The notes under the pieces were generated by a model. The model was not told where the DNA came from, did not search any database, and saw only the letters and a list, made by a program, of their open reading frames with translations. A stretch of DNA of 64,000 nt, taken from contig JAZNMP010000007.1 of assembly GCA_045579705.1 (NCBI GenBank), positions 1 to 64,000 of the forward strand, read 5' to 3'. Positions 35,852 to 42,989 of the stretch are shown here, piece after piece. Made by a program: the position numbers and the translations under genes. Every line of letters begins with the position of its first letter. Within the stretch, counting starts at the first letter, position 1. This DNA comes from Lachnocurva sp045579705 (GTDB taxonomy: Bacteria > Bacillota > Clostridia > Lachnospirales > Lachnospiraceae).

Positions 35852-35947
35852 CTATAATGAATAAGAGATAAAGTACTTCTCAACCAGTACCAACACTACT
35901 TCCAGCACGGCAACTCCACTTTCATCCTCTACTAATTCCTTTAACAT
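35852..35947 (-). pseudogene. flp: 5' part of the flp pilin gene, truncated by the element
   Basis: AGGAGG precedes ATG 35947. The frame reads MLKELVEDESGVAVLEVVLV then LV: a short leader, the prepilin cleavage region with the conserved Glu (GVAVLE), and the start of the hydrophobic helix. After Val22 it runs into element DNA (EKYFISYSL) and stops at 35852. The missing 3' half is at 16484. In this state no normal pilin can be made unless the element excises. Confidence 0.88.
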
Positions 35948-35955
35948 ATAACCTC

Positions 35956-37215
35956 CTATATATTGATCCCCCAGATTCCAGGCACTACCAATATCAACAT
36001 CACCATAAATAACATTATCATCAACGGCAGGATCAGCTTTGTTGATATCATTTCTCCACGTGTCTTTATTTCCAAGCGTTCTCGGTCTAAGGCATCTCGA
36101 ACCTCTCGTTCCAAAACTGTAATCAAAGCTTCATTTCCACCCTTTAAATTTTGGCAAAGCAAATAGGAAAGCTTTTTAAAATCACGACTCTCTGTTTCCG
36201 CTCCGATTCTCCTGTATACCTCAAGCTCGCTCACCCCATTTTCTAACTGCTTTGCAGCGCGCTTTATTACTTCAAAACCGTCTCTGTTTCCGCCTCCGTC
36301 ACCTCTTACATAACTATCTCTAATCAAGCAGAAACTCCTTCGAACCGAAATTCCACATTCGACAAACATAGCCAGTTTTTGCAATATCCTAGGATAATCT
36401 TCTTTATATTTTTGCTCCCTATACTTTTTCTCTCGCAAAGCTTTCTCGACCTCTATAAACGGGTACAAAACCAACAATATCAGCCCCATTACACCTATGA
36501 CGAACCCCTTATAATCAGTTTGCTCACACCATTTCAGTTTCACCTTTCCTAACTTCCCTGGCAGTTGCAAATACTCGCGAGAGTTTTTTTCCTGTTGTAG
36601 CCTCGTCAGTTCACTCTCTATCGATTTCTTTAGGCCTTCCTTCGTTTCGAGATTCACTGGATATACATAAACCACAAAGTCTTCCAGCATTTCTTCTCCA
36701 TCACATCGCAAAGTCACCCTCAAAGAAACCATCTTTTTCCTCTTCAATCGTGCATTATCGACTTTTCCCGACGAGCTTATGCATTCACTATCAGCTTTCC
36801 AATTTGCACTCACCAAACCATTCAAGTACGTATCTTTAAGCTCTAAATCATCTGTTACCTTTGATGCTTCCTTATTTTGTCCGAGGTATGTTTTAAGAAT
36901 TTCTTCGTACGACAAATCAAACAACTTCTCCAACTCTCGTTTTGTAAGCTTTCGCTTCGGCACTTCGATTTCATACTTTCCTTTAAATCCACCACCTCGA
37001 ACCTCAATCTTTTCAACACGCCCGGGTTCCTGGACGTTTATCTTCTTAATCCGGTTATCAAACAGTAGTCGATTGTTTATGTAAAAAATCCCTTCCCATA
37101 AGATTGCAATAACCTCTAATGAAACCACCAGTTTAAACAGTTTTCGTTTCTTTGTCTTCCACCTCTTCGCTACTAAAAACAGGGTCAATATCACGACACA
37201 TACGGTCAAAATCAT
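35956..37215 (-). CDS. tadC: TadC-like type II/IV secretion inner-membrane platform protein
   Basis: This 419-residue protein has two N-terminal membrane segments, a long charged region, a further segment near 240 (GFVIGVMGLILLVLYP) and a C-terminal type II secretion F domain. The F-domain part shows KLAMFVECGISVRRSF and ends with a membrane helix (LILPLMIMLFMVMLILV). It should form the platform for pilus assembly together with the TadB-like neighbour. Its stop is just upstream of the interrupted flp start. It overlaps the preceding gene by 4 bases. Confidence 0.85.
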   Translation of the reverse strand: MILTVCVVILTLFLVAKRWKTKKRKLFKLVVSLEVIAILWEGIFYINNRLLFDNRIKKINVQEPGRVEKIEVRGGGFKGKYEIEVPKRKLTKRELEKLFDLSYEEILKTYLGQNKEASKVTDDLELKDTYLNGLVSANWKADSECISSSGKVDNARLKRKKMVSLRVTLRCDGEEMLEDFVVYVYPVNLETKEGLKKSIESELTRLQQEKNSREYLQLPGKLGKVKLKWCEQTDYKGFVIGVMGLILLVLYPFIEVEKALREKKYREQKYKEDYPRILQKLAMFVECGISVRRSFCLIRDSYVRGDGGGNRDGFEVIKRAAKQLENGVSELEVYRRIGAETESRDFKKLSYLLCQNLKGGNEALITVLEREVRDALDRERLEIKTRGEMISTKLILPLMIMLFMVMLILVVPGIWGINI

Positions 37216-37979
37216 ATATCTTCCCCCTTTTTCACTATTACATAAGACAAAATCACTGCACTTGCATACATAGCTAAAGCTATCGTCATAACCAGTCTTC
37301 CGGCCAGGTTTACGTACAGAACACCTATAAAGTCAGCCGCAGAAAGCTTCAGAATAACCAGCAAAAAGAAGGGAAGTATCAGCATTACTTTCATTTCCAT
37401 CCGCTTCTCAACTATAGAAGTCTCAATCTCCCCTCGGAGCTCTAACTTCGCACCTATACGGTCTGCACATAGCTTTAGATTTTTTGAATAATCATTTCCG
37501 AGCCTCTTAGAATAAACAAATATTTCAGCGAATTCCCAAACCTCTTCTAAATCAATCTCCGTCGCAAATTCATAAAAAGCCTTTTCGATTGGCACATTCA
37601 TACCAACCTTCGAATTGATTCGTTTTAAAGCCTTATATAGTACTGATTTCTCTCCTACCAGACTTCTAAACTCCTCTTCTTCTCTCGCAAAAGCCCTCTC
37701 TACGGACAAGCCACTCGAAATCCAGGAAACCACTCCATTTAAAAACTCCTGATATTCGTGCAAGAATCTAGCTTTTTCTTTGTGTTCATCGTCATCTTCG
37801 AAATACCTAAATATCAGATAATAGACAAACGGAAAGATTACAACGCCTTTCGCATCTGAGTAAAATATCCAAGCCATAATGATTGACAAAACGACCGATA
37901 TCACAAAGCTTATTAGCTTAATTCTTCTCCTGCTTTCTTTAGTTTCAAAGTATTTTGCAACCTTCCCACCCAATTCCAA
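37212..37979 (-). CDS. tadB: TadB-like pilus assembly membrane protein
   Basis: This 255-residue protein carries the type II secretion F domain (LHEYQEFLNGVVSWISSGLS, then VERAFAR) with two membrane segments near the N-terminus and two at the C-terminus. The frame opens at a TTG (37979) and overlaps the ATPase gene by 67 bases; a later start is possible. It would form the inner-membrane platform with the TadC-like protein. Confidence 0.83.
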   Translation of the reverse strand: MELGGKVAKYFETKESRRRIKLISFVISVVLSIIMAWIFYSDAKGVVIFPFVYYLIFRYFEDDDEHKEKARFLHEYQEFLNGVVSWISSGLSVERAFAREEEEFRSLVGEKSVLYKALKRINSKVGMNVPIEKAFYEFATEIDLEEVWEFAEIFVYSKRLGNDYSKNLKLCADRIGAKLELRGEIETSIVEKRMEMKVMLILPFFLLVILKLSAADFIGVLYVNLAGRLVMTIALAMYASAVILSYVIVKKGEDI

Positions 37980-39136
37980 TCGTCCTTTTCTTCTTCATAC
38001 ACTATCAACCTTTCTATAGAAACCTTCCTATCTACAACACCTCGTATTTCAGAAATCTCACTCACCTTCCTGGAACCATTTGCAAGCTTCTCCATATGAA
38101 TCATGATATCTATTCCCGACGCAATCTGATTTCGTATCACGTCTAATGGCAAATCCTCAGCCATTAATGACATACTCTCTAACCTGGATATCATATCATC
38201 CGTAGAGTTTCCATGCCCCGTACTCATACCGCCATCATGTCCTGTATTAAATGCCTGCAGCATCTCTAATGTTTCTTCGCCTCTGCATTCTCCTACGATT
38301 ATCCTATCCGGCCGCATTCTAAGCGCAGTCTTTACGAGATCTCTAATTAGAATAGCGTTTTTCCCAGAGAGATTCTTATCTCTGCTTTCCATACGTACCA
38401 GATTTTTTACACCTCGAATCTGCAGCTCTGCTGAATCCTCCATAGTTACTACTCGCTCATTCTCTGGAATGTACTCCGTCAAACAGTTTAAAAAAGTCGT
38501 TTTTCCGCTCGATGTGCCTCCAGAAACGAATATGTTGTATTTCGATACAACTAGTTTCCTCAAAAAATCCGCCACCTCATGGTTTAGCGTGCCATATCGT
38601 ATCAAAGTTTCCATCTCAATCGGCTCCTTCGGAAACTTTCTGATAGTGAGCAAACTACCATCCACTGCTATCGGGCGTAAGACGATATTTACTCTGGATC
38701 CGTCTTCTAACCTCGTATCAACTATAGGCTTCGTCTCGTTTACTATCTTATTTCTCGCTCCTACTATCCTCTGAAGGACATCTTCGTAGATTTCCTCAGA
38801 AGCGAAATGGCTCATCGCCTCAGATACTTTCCCGTCTTTTTCCAAAAAAATATGATTATAACCATTCACCATTATTTCGCTTACATCGTCATCCTCGATA
38901 TACTTCTGCAAGACATCCAGTTTTCTAAGCGAATTAAAAATGTGATACGAAATACTCTTACGAAGCTGAAGCGGTATGATTTCCCGCTTCCCTTCCTTCG
39001 AGATTTCAGTTCTAATCAAATCCAGCAGCTCTTCGTCCGATATTCCATCCAGCTGGCCCAGGCGCTCTCTTACTCTTCGGCGAACCCGCTTCTCCGTTTC
39101 ATCCTCTTGCGCTGACCATTCCACATCTTCGAACAT
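37913..39136 (-). CDS. tadA: TadA/CpaF secretion ATPase
   Basis: This 407-residue ATPase powers pilin polymerisation. It has an N-terminal helical domain, then SEIMVNGYNHIFLEKDGK. Walker A is FVSGGTSSGKTTFLN, the Asp box is VTMEDSAELQI and Walker B is RIIVGECRGEETLEML. The His box contains NTGHDGGMSTGHGNS. Every core motif is intact, in contrast to other genes of the locus. It lies between the TadZ-like and TadB-like genes with overlaps on both sides. Confidence 0.95.
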   Translation of the reverse strand: MFEDVEWSAQEDETEKRVRRRVRERLGQLDGISDEELLDLIRTEISKEGKREIIPLQLRKSISYHIFNSLRKLDVLQKYIEDDDVSEIMVNGYNHIFLEKDGKVSEAMSHFASEEIYEDVLQRIVGARNKIVNETKPIVDTRLEDGSRVNIVLRPIAVDGSLLTIRKFPKEPIEMETLIRYGTLNHEVADFLRKLVVSKYNIFVSGGTSSGKTTFLNCLTEYIPENERVVTMEDSAELQIRGVKNLVRMESRDKNLSGKNAILIRDLVKTALRMRPDRIIVGECRGEETLEMLQAFNTGHDGGMSTGHGNSTDDMISRLESMSLMAEDLPLDVIRNQIASGIDIMIHMEKLANGSRKVSEISEIRGVVDRKVSIERLIVYEEEKDDWNWVGRLQNTLKLKKAGEELS

Positions 39137-40073
39137 CGCGTATCCATTCCTCCAGATTTCCCTTCATAATATTGTCTATATCAAATCGTGTGAACTTATT
39201 GCATATATTGTCATTCAAGATTACATTTTGTGGCATTAATCCTATATTCTTTTTCGCCAGATACAAGCTAAAACGCTCCACGCATTTAAGCGAATACGCA
39301 TCCTCACTTCCAACTACCATCAAATCATCCAATATCCCTGCCACATCAAAGAAGTTCTGTGAGAACTCATCAAACAGAATCACAACCACATCAAACTTCT
39401 GGCTTCTAAGACCTCGCGCAAAAAGTTTCCAGTCGCTTTCAGTAATGCCCCATATTTCTTCTGGGTCTAGAGCCGGCAACATACAGGTAATACCTTTATA
39501 ACTTGTCGTATAATCTGCTAAATCGACATCAAATCTATCCGCCTGCAACTCAAACAAATAATCGATCAGATTATCTTTCTCCATTTCATCCGTAAAGTAA
39601 TTTCCCATCTCTGAGCCCAAATCTACGAACAAAACTTTTCCATATTTGCGACAAATCTTTGAGTAAACCAAAGAGAACGGTACTGTGAGATTATGGTGCG
39701 ATGGTGAAATAACGCCAACAAACCGAGTATTTCTACCCTCTGTAGCAATCCTTCCTCCGCCTAGGCCTTCCTGCCAGAGTCGTTCTAACAGTTTCTGCAT
39801 ATTCTGGAATTTATACATATGCTCTAGACCATCGATTAGATCATCTTCCCCACTAGTAATCTGAATATTGATTCTTCCATGTACCTTCTTATTTTCAGCC
39901 ATCCAGAACTCATGGCTCATTAGCATTACGTCATAGGAACCTTTTTCTGCCATGAACCCTTTTACCTCTGAATAACAAGTTATATTCAATGCAGAATCAC
40001 TAGCTACTAAGTACTTAACCAGCGCATCCAAATAACTTTCGTCCGTCTCACATATTAGAACCTTTGCAGACAT
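39099..40073 (-). CDS. tadZ: TadZ/CpaE-like localisation protein with degenerate P-loop
   Basis: This 324-residue protein has an N-terminal receiver-like fold (KVLICETDESYLDALVKYLV) and a C-terminal MinD/ParA-like domain (GKVLFVDLGSEMGNYF; KFDVVVILFDEF). Where the deviant Walker A (KGGxGKS-type) should be, the sequence reads ISPSHHNLTVPFS with no Lys, so ATP binding is doubtful. TadZ proteins place the pilus machine at the cell pole. ATG 40073 is preferred to 40088 because GGAGGAGG is well placed before it. It starts 1 base after the stop of the peptidase gene. Confidence 0.8.
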   Translation of the reverse strand: MSAKVLICETDESYLDALVKYLVASDSALNITCYSEVKGFMAEKGSYDVMLMSHEFWMAENKKVHGRINIQITSGEDDLIDGLEHMYKFQNMQKLLERLWQEGLGGGRIATEGRNTRFVGVISPSHHNLTVPFSLVYSKICRKYGKVLFVDLGSEMGNYFTDEMEKDNLIDYLFELQADRFDVDLADYTTSYKGITCMLPALDPEEIWGITESDWKLFARGLRSQKFDVVVILFDEFSQNFFDVAGILDDLMVVGSEDAYSLKCVERFSLYLAKKNIGLMPQNVILNDNICNKFTRFDIDNIMKGNLEEWIRDVRRCGMVSARG

Positions 40074-40074
40074 T

Positions 40075-40581
40075 TCAACCTCCTCCATAAATCAGATACA
40101 AATCATTAGATACTGCTGCCAGAAATACAAATACTCCAAATGCTACTTTTGTAGTTTCCAACGGATAATTCGAAATCTTTCTTTCATTCAACACAGTCCT
40201 CGTATACTGTGCTAAAACCTTTATTCTATATCTAAACGTCCCATCAACCATAAACAGGAGTAAAGCATATATTGCGCAAAACAGACACGATAGCATAAAC
40301 ACTCGAATACCACGCCTTACTCCCATTGTTATGGAATACATTAATAGAAGCTTCACATCCCCTCCACCTATGATTTTTAAATAAAAAGAAATTACCAATA
40401 CAACGCAAAGACTTAAGATAAGTGGTATGCTCTGAATGACATGTCCCGTTACTCCATTTTCAATTTTCAATATTCCGCCAAGAATGAGAACAACTAATGG
40501 AATCACATTTGGAATCTTTCCACTTTTGATATCACACAGCGCAGCACAACAAAGAAGATAATCTACAGTAATCAAGAACAT
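40075..40581 (-). CDS. tadV: Prepilin peptidase TadV/CpaA
   Basis: A 168-residue A24 aspartic protease with about five to six membrane segments. The two catalytic aspartates are in LCDIKSGKIPN and IGGGDVKLL. It removes the leader of Flp and TadE-like prepilins. ATG 40581 follows AAAGGAGG; the longer frame to 40635 would run through a TATAAT (40606-40611, minus strand) that probably belongs to the operon promoter. The -35 for that promoter is poor. This is the first gene of the Tad operon. Confidence 0.9.
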   Translation of the reverse strand: MFLITVDYLLCCAALCDIKSGKIPNVIPLVVLILGGILKIENGVTGHVIQSIPLILSLCVVLVISFYLKIIGGGDVKLLLMYSITMGVRRGIRVFMLSCLFCAIYALLLFMVDGTFRYRIKVLAQYTRTVLNERKISNYPLETTKVAFGVFVFLAAVSNDLYLIYGGG

Positions 40582-40710
40582 GACGCCTCCTTTAAATGTA
40601 TCTGGATTATAGCCCCTGGTTTTCTGACTTACCATGTCAAAATATACGTCAATTCGTTCGATGCTGTTCGATTAATCCTTCAAAACCTGTTGTTTTCAAC
40701 ATTTATCCAC

Positions 40711-40748
40711 AAAAAAAAGAGAAAACTTCTAAAATTAGAAGTTTTCTC
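40711..40748 (-). terminator. Terminator of the flagellin-fliS transcript
   Basis: GAGAAAACTTCTA pairs with TAGAAGTTTTCTC (40719-40748). On the minus strand the stem is followed by a run of eight Ts (40711-40718), a strong Rho-independent signal behind fliS. Confidence 0.92.
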
Positions 40749-40789
40749 TAGTCATTTTGCCACAAACTTTTGTTTTGGCTATTTTGATC

Positions 40790-41266
40790 TTATACGTAGA
40801 ACCCTCTCGAACCGCCTGTTTTTAGCAATGTACTGTTTACATCGCTTCTACCATACGTCATACCATAAACTACTTTCTCAGCATTTTGCATAATAGGTTT
40901 TGATGTATCGGCCTTTGCTATATCCTCAAAGGCACCCTTCAGATTGTTCATTATTTTTTTCGCTTCAAACAGTATCTTCTGATCCTTCTTATAAAGGGAT
41001 TCCGATAGCAATCTGTGACAATAATCATAGATTGCATATAATTCATTCGAGATTTCATAAGTAAAATCAAGATCAGATTTCAGATGTACAAGCACCTCTT
41101 CTGCCTTTCTAACGCTGCTTCGGAAGGTCTCTAAATCGCCCGAATTCAGGGCTTTTAATGCGTCAGACAGGTATTCTGCATAGATATCATATAGGACAAC
41201 TATCAACTCGGATCTATTTGCAGACGTAATACGCTCTGTATAGATCTGTCTCATTTCTTTTGTCAT
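40790..41266 (-). CDS. fliS: Flagellin chaperone FliS
   Basis: This 158-residue, helical protein has the FliS pattern: YTERITSANRSELIVVLYDI at the N-terminus, then YLSDALKALNSGDLE and the long helices of the four-helix bundle. FliS binds flagellin in the cytoplasm and prevents early polymerisation. It lies directly behind the flagellin gene (23-base gap) and before a strong terminator. The C-terminal 35 residues (AEKVVYGMTYGRSDVNSTLL) extend beyond the usual core. Confidence 0.9.
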   Translation of the reverse strand: MTKEMRQIYTERITSANRSELIVVLYDIYAEYLSDALKALNSGDLETFRSSVRKAEEVLVHLKSDLDFTYEISNELYAIYDYCHRLLSESLYKKDQKILFEAKKIMNNLKGAFEDIAKADTSKPIMQNAEKVVYGMTYGRSDVNSTLLKTGGSRGFYV

Positions 41267-41289
41267 ATTACCGCCTCAAACCTTTTCTA

Positions 41290-42966
41290 CTACTGAAGTA
41301 ACTGAAGAGCCATCTGTGGAATCTCATTTGCCTGGGAAAGAACAGATGTTGCAGCCTGCTGGAGAACATTGTACTTAGTGTACTCTGTCATCTCCTCTGC
41401 CATATCGGAATCCTCGATTCGTGATACAGCATTGTTCATGTTCTCATCAGTCTGATCAAGTGAAGATACAGTTGTCTCCAAACGATTCTGAGCAGCGCCC
41501 ATTTCTGAACGGATTTCACTGACTCTGGCGATTGCTTCATCCAAAGTCTTTATCGCTCTCTCTGCTCCACCTGACTTAGTAACATCTATCTTATCGAGAT
41601 ACATGTCTTCAGCACTAACTGACGGAATTCTAACTGTCATATTCTGGTTCTCATTTGCTCCAATCTGAAGAGTCATAGGACCGATATCAGTGACTTCCAT
41701 ATTAATATCACCGGTATATCCTTCTTCGACTGAAAAATTCATTTCAAATCCCTGTGTATCAGAAATCACGAAATGATTTCCATCCTGTGCCAACGTTGCC
41801 TGCTTACCAAATCCTACTGTAACTGAAGTTCCGGTAACCACGCTTCTAGTAAGCGTAACATCTGCATCCTCACCATATACAGTTTTAGCAACTGCATAAG
41901 AAGTGCTACTGATACCCAAATATGATTTCAAGTTCTCATTATTAATACTAATCTTAAAAGGATTTGATGACACAAACGCTAGTGGCTCAGTGTTTGTACC
42001 TAATGTAATGCCCTCAGCTGCTGCCGCCGAAGCGAGAGCTGAATAAACCTGATCACCAGTCATTCCAGCCGTAATAGCAACTTCTGTATCGTTAATCTTA
42101 ATGATGCCTTCCTGTGCTGTGCTTACAGGTGAAGCATTTGCAGGAATATATGTACCATCTACTTCTGCATCTATTCCTAGATACTGCCTCAATTCATCGT
42201 TATCAACGGTAATTGAAAGGTTAGAGTTTTTTCCGTAGAATTCTGATGTAAATGTAAGAGGATCATCCTGGCTTTCATTCAGCTTTACTGCTGCCTGCTC
42301 AGCACCTCTACGTAATGCTTCATAAACATCCTGGCTGGTCATTCCTTCGGTAATCTTTACACCTACATCATTAATCTTTACCGTTCCAGCCTGCTCGGCA
42401 CTAACACTTCCAGCCGATGAAGCAATAAAACCACCTGAAACCTGTGGCTGAGTAGACGCCTTATCAATAGTAATAGTATATGTACCAGCTGTTACAGAAT
42501 CAGTAACATACATTCTTTCAAAATGTTCTCCATATACTCGAGTGTCCAAAGAACCATCCAATAAAGCCTTTGTATTGAACTCTGTATCATTTGAAACTCG
42601 ATCGATTTCAGTTCTAAGAGAATTAATCTCTGTCTGAATTGCTTCTTTTTCACTGGATGAATTCAAACCATTTGCGGCCTGCACAGCTAGTTCTCTCATT
42701 CGCTGAAGCATATTTGTTACTTCTGAAAGCGCACCATCTGCTGTCTGAATTACATTTACTCCATCACCAGCATTCTGAGATGCACGGTTTAATCCTTTGA
42801 TCTGAGTATGCATTTTTCCTGAAATAGCCATTCCAGAAGGATCATCAGCAGCATGGTTTATCTTCAATCCACTAGAAAGTCTTTCCATTACATTTGAAAG
42901 ATTATCTTCAGTTCTAAGCAACTGCATATTTGTAATTACTGCTGAAATATTATTATTTATTCTCAT
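41290..42966 (-). CDS. Flagellin
   Basis: This 558-residue filament subunit has the conserved D0/D1 ends: MRINNNISAVITNMQLLRTE and MAISGKMHTQIKGLNRASQN at the N-terminus, EMGAAQNRLE and YNVLQQAATSVLSQANEIPQ at the C-terminus. The variable middle holds two related blocks of about 75-80 residues (GTVKINDVGVKITEGMTSQD and GIIKINDTEVAITAGMTGDQ, each ending YLGI), a tandem duplication of a flagellin IN-type module. It is secreted through the flagellar export apparatus. AGAAGG lies upstream of ATG 42966; it is co-transcribed with the DUF6240 gene. Confidence 0.95.
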   Translation of the reverse strand: MRINNNISAVITNMQLLRTEDNLSNVMERLSSGLKINHAADDPSGMAISGKMHTQIKGLNRASQNAGDGVNVIQTADGALSEVTNMLQRMRELAVQAANGLNSSSEKEAIQTEINSLRTEIDRVSNDTEFNTKALLDGSLDTRVYGEHFERMYVTDSVTAGTYTITIDKASTQPQVSGGFIASSAGSVSAEQAGTVKINDVGVKITEGMTSQDVYEALRRGAEQAAVKLNESQDDPLTFTSEFYGKNSNLSITVDNDELRQYLGIDAEVDGTYIPANASPVSTAQEGIIKINDTEVAITAGMTGDQVYSALASAAAAEGITLGTNTEPLAFVSSNPFKISINNENLKSYLGISSTSYAVAKTVYGEDADVTLTRSVVTGTSVTVGFGKQATLAQDGNHFVISDTQGFEMNFSVEEGYTGDINMEVTDIGPMTLQIGANENQNMTVRIPSVSAEDMYLDKIDVTKSGGAERAIKTLDEAIARVSEIRSEMGAAQNRLETTVSSLDQTDENMNNAVSRIEDSDMAEEMTEYTKYNVLQQAATSVLSQANEIPQMALQLLQ

Positions 42967-42989
42967 ATAAAGCCTTCTCTTTTCTAATA

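Larger units (their letters stand above)
16583..35881. mobile_element. Integrative mobilizable element of about 19.3 kb inserted in flp
   Basis: Both ends are placed by the two halves of the interrupted pilin gene, to within about 6 bases. Inside are mobC and a relaxase, a restriction-modification/STAND cargo operon, a Xis-like gene, three tyrosine recombinases plus a TnpC-like gene (Tn554/recombinase-trio type), and parM with a partner. No VirB4, VirD4 or other conjugation genes are present, so it would be mobilised rather than self-transferring. A 10-base direct match (ACAGATTCTA) lies just inside each end, near 16632 and 35845. Confidence 0.85.
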
